A stretch of 10,178 nucleotides of DNA, taken from positions 1 to 10,178 of the forward strand of contig CATWBR010000139.1 in NCBI GenBank assembly GCA_958349075.1, read 5' to 3'. The notes beneath the pieces are model-generated. The model was not told the DNA's origin and did no database searches. It saw nothing but the letters and a program-made list of their open reading frames with translations. Shown here piece after piece: positions 5,970-10,178 of this stretch. The DNA comes from an uncultured Clostridium sp. (GTDB taxonomy: Bacteria; Bacillota; Clostridia; Lachnospirales; Lachnospiraceae). Position 1 is the stretch's first letter, and each line of letters begins with the position of its first letter. The position numbers were made by a program, and so were the translations under genes.

Positions 5970-7796
5970 TTATTGTGCTTCTATCTGTTCCGCCAGATCA
6001 TTTAAATACATCCAGCGCTCCATTTTTTCTTCCAACTGCGATTCTTTTTCTTCTTTCTCCTGCATCAGACTGTTCAGACGGCTGTAATCACTGGCCGCCT
6101 TAAGAATTTCCTCCTCCAGCCCGGCCACAGCCGCTTCCAGGGAGGCAATGTCTTCCTCTATCGTCTCCCATTCCCTCTGTTCTTTGTAGGAGAATTTCAG
6201 CTTCTTCTCCCGCTGCTGTCCGTCTTTCCAGTTTTTGCGGCCGCCCGCCTGTGCATCCTGGCCGGTCTGGCCCGCTTTACCTTCTGCTGCGGAGTCCCCT
6301 TCCAGGCTTCTCTCTTCGAGAGCCGCCTGATAATCCGTATAGCCGCCTTCATACTGCTTCACAACGCCGTCACCCTCAAAAGCAAAGATACGGCGTACCA
6401 CCCTGTCCAGAAAATACCGGTCATGCGATACCGTTATCACGATCCCCTGGAAGTGATCCAGATAATCTTCAAGGATCGTCAGCGTCCTGATATCCAGGTC
6501 ATTGGTCGGCTCGTCCAGAAGCAGGACATTGGGAGCATCCATCAGGATATGCAGCAGGTAAAGCCGCCTTCTCTCCCCTCCTGAAAGCTTCCCAATCGGC
6601 GTGTACTGTACACTTGACGGAAAGAGGAAGCGCTCCAGCATCTGGGATGCGGACACGGTGCCCTCCGGCGTCTTCACATACTCTGCAACATTCTTTATAT
6701 AATCGATCACCTTCAGGTTCTCGTCCATGTCTTCATTTTCCTGGGAAAAATACCCCATTTTGACGGTCTGGCCAATTACGGTTTCTCCCGAATCGGGCTG
6801 CACCCAGCCTGCGATCATCTTCATCAACGTGGATTTGCCGCTTCCATTCGGTCCAATGATTCCAATCCTGTCATTCTTTAAAAAGATATAGTTAAAATCG
6901 TTTAAAAGGATCTTGTCACCATAGCTCTTACTCAGATGGGAGATTTCCACGGTAGTCCTGCCCAGACGGCTGGACAGCGAGCTCATCTCCACGTCCCCGT
7001 CCTCCTCAGGACCCTTTCTTGCACTTAGTTCTTCAAATCTCTGGATACGCCCCTTCTGTTTTGTCGATCTGGCTCTGGCTCCCCGTCTGATCCACTGAAG
7101 CTCCGTCCTCAGGATGGTCTGGCGTTTCCGTTCGGAGGCCTCTTCCATCGCCATGCGCTCCTCTTTCAGTTCCAGATATCCCCCGTAATTCGCCTGATAG
7201 CTGTATAATTTGCCCCTGTCCAGCTCCACGATCCGGTTGGACACACTGTCCAGGAAATACCTGTCATGGGTGATCATAAGGAGAGCTCCCCTGAACTTCT
7301 TCAGGTACTCCTCCAGCCAGTCGGCCATGCTGCTGTCCAGATGGTTCGTCGGCTCGTCAAGCACCAGCAGATCCGCTGTGGACAGAAGGACGCTTGCAAG
7401 GGCTACCCTCTTTTTCTGCCCGCCGGACAGCGTGGAAATAACTGCTCCATACTCTGTAATTCCAAGCTGGGTCAGTATGTTCTTAGCCTGGCCTTCCAGA
7501 TCCCAGCTATGCTCATGTCCCTCATTCTCCTTAATTACGCATTCCAGGACGGTGAGCTGCGGCTCGAACACAGGGTTTTGCGGCAGAAAACGGATATAGA
7601 GATTCCGGCCTCTTACCACGGTGCCCAGGTCGGGCTCCTCCAGTCCTGCGGCAATCTTTAAAAGGGTAGACTTGCCCGTGCCGTTGATTCCGATCAGGCC
7701 GATCTTCTCACCTTCACTGATGGAAAAAGACGTGTCGTCAAACAAAAGCCGCTCTGTGTATGATTTTGTCAAATGCTCTATTGTAAGTATATTCAT
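5970..7796 (-). CDS. ABC-F family ATPase, Uup-like
   Basis: The 608-residue soluble protein has two ABC ATPase domains and no membrane segment. Domain 1 has Walker A GINGTGKST (36-44), signature LSGGQ (123-127), Walker B ending LDEP with Glu148, and switch His in THDR (about 177). Domain 2 has GPNGSGKST (315-323), LSGGE (404-408), Glu429 and SHDR. The linker between them (about 205-285) contains WIRRGARARSTKQKGR, the positively charged motif of Uup-type proteins that reaches the ribosomal P site. A Gly/Gln/Ala-rich tether (about 495-530) leads to a C-terminal coiled coil (about 535-606), also a Uup trait. Uup-type ABC-F proteins act on translating ribosomes and have been linked to DNA transactions. 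Both ATPase sites look intact. This looks like a housekeeping factor and less like an antibiotic-resistance ABC-F, though resistance cannot be excluded by eye. The start is ATG 7796 with AGGAAG nine bases upstream. It lies 81 bases after exodeoxyribonuclease III. Confidence 0.93.
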   Translation of the reverse strand: MNILTIEHLTKSYTERLLFDDTSFSISEGEKIGLIGINGTGKSTLLKIAAGLEEPDLGTVVRGRNLYIRFLPQNPVFEPQLTVLECVIKENEGHEHSWDLEGQAKNILTQLGITEYGAVISTLSGGQKKRVALASVLLSTADLLVLDEPTNHLDSSMADWLEEYLKKFRGALLMITHDRYFLDSVSNRIVELDRGKLYSYQANYGGYLELKEERMAMEEASERKRQTILRTELQWIRRGARARSTKQKGRIQRFEELSARKGPEEDGDVEMSSLSSRLGRTTVEISHLSKSYGDKILLNDFNYIFLKNDRIGIIGPNGSGKSTLMKMIAGWVQPDSGETVIGQTVKMGYFSQENEDMDENLKVIDYIKNVAEYVKTPEGTVSASQMLERFLFPSSVQYTPIGKLSGGERRRLYLLHILMDAPNVLLLDEPTNDLDIRTLTILEDYLDHFQGIVITVSHDRYFLDRVVRRIFAFEGDGVVKQYEGGYTDYQAALEERSLEGDSAAEGKAGQTGQDAQAGGRKNWKDGQQREKKLKFSYKEQREWETIEEDIASLEAAVAGLEEEILKAASDYSRLNSLMQEKEEKESQLEEKMERWMYLNDLAEQIEAQ

Positions 7797-7833
7797 GGTA
7801 TTATGCTTCCTGACATTTTATAATCTGCTGTTC

Positions 7834-7861
7834 CCGCACGCGGTCGTTTATCCCGGTGCGG
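7834..7861 (-). other. Hairpin between the exodeoxyribonuclease III and ABC-F genes
   Basis: CCGCAC with inner CGG pairs with CCG and GTGCGG, giving a 9-bp stem with one bulged base and a 9-base loop. No T tract follows in either direction, so it is not an ordinary terminator. In a read-through transcript it would lie in the spacer before the ABC-F start, where it could affect processing or mRNA stability; that role is inference. Confidence 0.4.
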
Positions 7862-7877
7862 CCGTGTCTTTCGTCTG

Positions 7878-8633
7878 TTATCTGATGATAAGTTCCACCG
7901 GGCAGTGATCCGATCCCATGATTTCCGTGTGGATCTTCGCACTCTCCAGCCTGTCCTCCAGGCTCTTCGACACACAGAAATAATCGATGCGCCACCCTGC
8001 ATTCTTCTCTCTGGCCTTGAAACGGTAGGACCACCAGGAATAAATGCCCTCCTGATCCGGATAAAAATGTCTGTAGGTATCAATAAAGCCAGATTCCAGA
8101 AGTTTCGTAAATTTGCCTCTCTCTTCATCGGTAAAACCGGCGTTCTTTCTGTTGGTTTTCGGATTTTTCAGATCGATCTCCCTGTGGGCCACGTTCAGAT
8201 CTCCGCAGAAGATCACCGGCTTTTTCTCTTCCAGTTTCTTCAGATAGGCAAGGAAATCATCCTCCCATTTCATCCGGTAAGGAAGTCTCGCCAGCCCATC
8301 CTGTGAGTTGGGCGTATAGCAGGTGAGAACATAGTATTCCGGGAACTCGGCCGTGATGACGCGTCCCTCATGATCATGTTCGTCAATGCCCAGGCCGTAC
8401 GTCACGGACACAGGTTCTTCCTTCGTAAAAAGCGCCGTACCGGAGTAGCCCTTCTTATCGGCATAATTCCAGTACTGATAATAACCGTCCAGTTCCAAAT
8501 CGATCTGCCCGCCCTGAAGCTTGCTCTCCTGAATACAGAGTACATCGGCGTCCAGCTCTTTAAAAATATCTAAAAATCCTTTTCCCACGCAGGCGCGCAG
8601 GCCGTTTACATTCCAGGAAATCAGTTTCTTCAT
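7878..8633 (-). CDS. xth: Exodeoxyribonuclease III / AP endonuclease
   Basis: The 251-residue protein, the normal size for the family, belongs to the endonuclease/exonuclease/phosphatase fold. It cleaves DNA 5' to abasic sites and removes 3' blocking groups in base-excision repair, using a divalent metal. Motifs in order: SWNVNGLR (6-13, Asn8), the metal ligand Glu36 in QESK, TCYTPNS (104-110) with catalytic Tyr106, GDLNVAH (144-150) with Asp145 and Asn147, WRIDYF (214-219), and the terminal GSDHCPV (240-246) with the Asp242-His243 pair. All expected active-site residues are present. The start is ATG 8633, with AAGGAG nine bases upstream. The gene is first in the leftward series and has a promoter at about 8721, leaving a leader of about 80 bases. 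Bacillus calls its homologue exoA and E. coli xthA. Confidence 0.96.
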   Translation of the reverse strand: MKKLISWNVNGLRACVGKGFLDIFKELDADVLCIQESKLQGGQIDLELDGYYQYWNYADKKGYSGTALFTKEEPVSVTYGLGIDEHDHEGRVITAEFPEYYVLTCYTPNSQDGLARLPYRMKWEDDFLAYLKKLEEKKPVIFCGDLNVAHREIDLKNPKTNRKNAGFTDEERGKFTKLLESGFIDTYRHFYPDQEGIYSWWSYRFKAREKNAGWRIDYFCVSKSLEDRLESAKIHTEIMGSDHCPVELIIR

Positions 8634-8720
8634 AATTTATTTCTCCTTGCTGTCAAACTGTGATAGGGAATCCCCGCGGGATAGTATGGATAGTGTCTGT
8701 AAATGGAACAATCTGTTCTC

Positions 8721-8729
8721 AGTATATCA
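8721..8729 (-). promoter_or_regulatory. Extended -10 promoter upstream of exodeoxyribonuclease III
   Basis: On the minus strand TGATATACT is an extended -10 element (TGn plus TATACT, 5 of 6). The best -35 at the right distance (TTCCAT) is poor, as is usual for extended -10 promoters. It would give a leader of about 80 bases and could drive the whole series down to 1571. It is the best candidate in the 8634-8804 gap. Confidence 0.5.
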
Positions 8730-8804
8730 TTTTGTCAGAAAATATGGAAGGGGGAATTGCCGGGTACAAAATGGACACATATCCTTCCGGCTTCCCATTT
8801 CCTG

Positions 8805-8849
8805 AAAAAAAGGAAGACCAGGCGGGGCCGGTTAAGCCTCCGCCTGATC
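8805..8849 (-). terminator. Intrinsic terminator of the symporter gene
   Basis: On the minus strand GATCAGGCGG (8840-8849) pairs with CCGCCTGGTC (8816-8825) in a 10-bp stem with one G-T wobble, extended inward by a few GC pairs. TTCC and a run of seven T (8805-8811) follow. It starts 25 bases after the symporter stop and separates that gene from the exodeoxyribonuclease III promoter. Confidence 0.88.
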
Positions 8850-8874
8850 CTTTCCGATCCGCTTCCTGTTATAC

Positions 8875-10068
8875 TTACAAATCTACGCTGATTTTTTGTT
8901 TTTCGATTTTGTGGCGTTCCACATATCCGGTCAGAAGCAGAGTCAGCGCTCCGTCTCCCGTCACGTTGCAGGCGGTTCCAAAACTGTCCTGCAGAGCAAA
9001 AATTGTGAGCATCAGGGCCGTACCGGTGGCATCAAATCCCAGAACTCCCGTAATCAGTCCGAGAGAGGCCATAACGGTTCCTCCGGGAACACCAGGCGCT
9101 CCAACTGCAAAAACGCCCAGAAGCGCACAGAACAGCACCATCGTGGACAGCTCCGGCAGGGTGCCGTAAAGCACCTTGGAGACGGTCATGACAAAGAATA
9201 CTTCCGTAAGGACCGAGCCGCACAGGTGGATATTGGCAAACAGCGGAATTCCAAAGTCCACCATGTCGTCCCTGAGGGTCGGTTCCGACTTTCTTGCGCA
9301 TTCCAGCGCCACGGCCAGTGTGGCGGCCGAAGACATCGTGCCGACTGCCGTGATATAGGCCGGGCCATAATTTTTCACAACATTAAACGGATTTTTTCCC
9401 GAATATGCGCCGCCTAATGTATAGAGAAGCGCCATCCACAGGTAATGGCCAATCATTACAATGATAATGACTTTTACAAACACGGGAAACTGCTTTGTAA
9501 TTGAGCCTTCATATGCCAGTGAACAAAATGTAAATGCGATATAAACCGGCAGAATCGGGATGATTATTTTCTTGACAATATCAAGGACAATGTTCTGGAA
9601 TTCGTCAAGAAGCTTTGTCACCGTGACCGCCTTCGTCCAGGTCGCTGCCAGGCCGATCATGACGGAAAATGCAAGAGCGCTCATAACCCCCATGACAGGA
9701 GGAATCGAGAGCTGGAACACAACCTCCGGCAGTTCTTTCAGTCCTTCCACTACGGGATTGATAGACAGGCCGGGAATCAGCGTATAGCCGGCCGCCATAG
9801 CGAACAGAGCCGCACCCAATGATGAGGTATAGGCCAGCGCCAGAGCTATTCCCAGCATTCTGGACGCATTTTTCCCAAGTTTCGTGATTGACGGTGCGAT
9901 AAAACCAATGATGATTAACGGAACACAGAAGGAAATAATCTGCCCCATAATGTAATTCAGAGTCACAACGACATGCATGACTCCCTCATTTGCCACCAGT
10001 CCCACCAGGATACCGATGACAACGCCCAGCAGAAGTCTGACGGGCAGGCTTTTAAAAACTTTATTCAT
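8875..10068 (-). CDS. Dicarboxylate/amino acid:cation symporter (DAACS family), non-canonical substrate site
   Basis: The 397-residue membrane protein has the glutamate-transporter-homologue layout. The first membrane segment is near 11-26, the hairpin-1 Ser-rich motif is GTMSSAATLAVA (243-254), the hairpin-2 loop is GAPGVPGGT (323-331), and the last helix contains NVTGD (368-372). It imports a small amino or organic acid with sodium or protons. Aligned by eye to GltPh, the amino-group ligand Asp394 is kept (Asp361), as are Asn401 (Asn368) and Asp405 (Asp372). The side-chain carboxylate-binding Arg397 is Gly364, and the NMDGT motif is HLCGS (281-285). An acidic substrate is thus less likely than a neutral one; this is inference. 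The start is ATG 10068, with AAGGA seven bases upstream. An in-frame ATG at 10122 has no ribosome site and adds hydrophilic residues. It is a single gene with its own promoter, a structured leader and a terminator. Confidence 0.92.
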   Translation of the reverse strand: MNKVFKSLPVRLLLGVVIGILVGLVANEGVMHVVVTLNYIMGQIISFCVPLIIIGFIAPSITKLGKNASRMLGIALALAYTSSLGAALFAMAAGYTLIPGLSINPVVEGLKELPEVVFQLSIPPVMGVMSALAFSVMIGLAATWTKAVTVTKLLDEFQNIVLDIVKKIIIPILPVYIAFTFCSLAYEGSITKQFPVFVKVIIIVMIGHYLWMALLYTLGGAYSGKNPFNVVKNYGPAYITAVGTMSSAATLAVALECARKSEPTLRDDMVDFGIPLFANIHLCGSVLTEVFFVMTVSKVLYGTLPELSTMVLFCALLGVFAVGAPGVPGGTVMASLGLITGVLGFDATGTALMLTIFALQDSFGTACNVTGDGALTLLLTGYVERHKIEKQKISVDL

Positions 10069-10075
10069 ATTACCA

Positions 10076-10080
10076 TCCTT
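10076..10080 (-). promoter_or_regulatory. Ribosome binding site fixing the symporter start
   Basis: AAGGA on the minus strand lies seven bases before ATG 10068. The alternative ATG at 10122 has no comparable site. Confidence 0.65.
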
Positions 10081-10083
10081 TCC

Positions 10084-10133
10084 TTGCCGCCTCATGCGGC
10101 AAAACTCCCCCTCAGCCGGCATATTTTATGCCG
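10084..10133 (-). promoter_or_regulatory. Structured leader of the symporter gene (two hairpins)
   Basis: The distal hairpin pairs CGGCAT with ATGCCG (10117-10133, 6-bp stem). The proximal one pairs TTGCCGC with GCGGCAA (10084-10102, 7-bp stem, 5-base loop) and ends four bases from the ribosome binding site. AGGCGGCA occurs twice and TGCCG-type complements occur twice, so arms could pair in alternative ways. There is no T tract. Control of translation is inference; no known riboswitch class is recognised. Confidence 0.4.
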
Positions 10134-10157
10134 CCTGGTCTGAACATTGCTTTTTTC

Positions 10158-10166
10158 ATTATACCA
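10158..10166 (-). promoter_or_regulatory. Extended -10 promoter of the symporter gene
   Basis: TGGTATAAT on the minus strand is a perfect extended -10 element. The -35 region would lie at or beyond the right edge of the window. Transcription would start near 10151, giving a leader of about 83 bases that carries both hairpins. Confidence 0.7.
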
Positions 10167-10178
10167 ATAATTATGTAC

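Noticed and set aside
5970..7796. ABC-F gene as an antibiotic-resistance determinant
   Set aside because: The linker motif and C-terminal coiled coil match Uup-type housekeeping proteins, and no resistance-type leader peptide or attenuator with a T tract is seen.
8660..9169. 169-codon open frame on the plus strand
   Set aside because: It crosses the symporter terminator and runs antisense to the symporter's coding region, and its translation resembles no family. It is a shadow frame.
10069..10122. Symporter start at ATG 10122
   Set aside because: It has no ribosome site, adds a hydrophilic Cys/Arg-containing stretch before the first membrane helix, and lies within the hairpin leader.

Overview
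The window reads as a low-redundancy chromosomal segment of a Gram-positive Firmicute, most likely a Lachnospiraceae-type clostridium. The grounds are AGGAGG-type ribosome binding sites, sigma-A promoters with extended -10 elements, a secreted cell-wall-binding-repeat protein, a clostridial-style S8 protease, and moderate GC (estimated by eye). No mobile element, tRNA, rRNA or CRISPR array is visible. The genus assignment is inference from protein style only.

Layout. 1-449 (minus) is the 5' part of a secreted cell-wall-binding-repeat protein that runs off the left edge. It has its own promoter and an upstream 11-bp tandem direct repeat. 450-691 is a divergent intergenic region that also holds a perfect-consensus promoter for the rightward SAM-dependent methyltransferase (692-1561). 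That gene's intrinsic terminator lies inside the last codons of the convergent membrane acyltransferase gene. From 8633 down to 1571 all genes read leftward with gaps of 26-81 bases: exodeoxyribonuclease III, a Uup-type ABC-F ATPase, a GH13 debranching-enzyme-like protein, an exported subtilisin-like protease and an acyltransferase-3 family membrane protein. I see no internal terminator, so they could be one transcript started by an extended -10 promoter near 8721. At the right edge is a leftward cation symporter of the dicarboxylate/amino-acid family (8875-10068). It has an extended -10 promoter, a leader with two hairpins and a strong terminator.

How the genes relate. ExoIII (DNA repair) and the ABC-F protein (translation or ribosome factor) are housekeeping. 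The protease and acyltransferase act at the cell envelope, as does the left-edge protein. The most notable gene is the GH13 protein. It keeps the fold and several conserved motifs of glycogen-debranching enzymes, but all three catalytic carboxylates appear to be replaced (Ser285, Thr307, Asn366), so it is probably a pseudoenzyme, perhaps a glycan-binding or regulatory protein. The symporter also departs from the canonical acidic-substrate signature, which suggests a neutral or otherwise different substrate.

Other points worth a look are three overlong reading frames whose ribosome binding sites favour internal starts (692, 4017, 10068), and the lack of a leftward terminator at the convergent junction near 1571. 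I found no clear sign of a wholly new multi-gene system.
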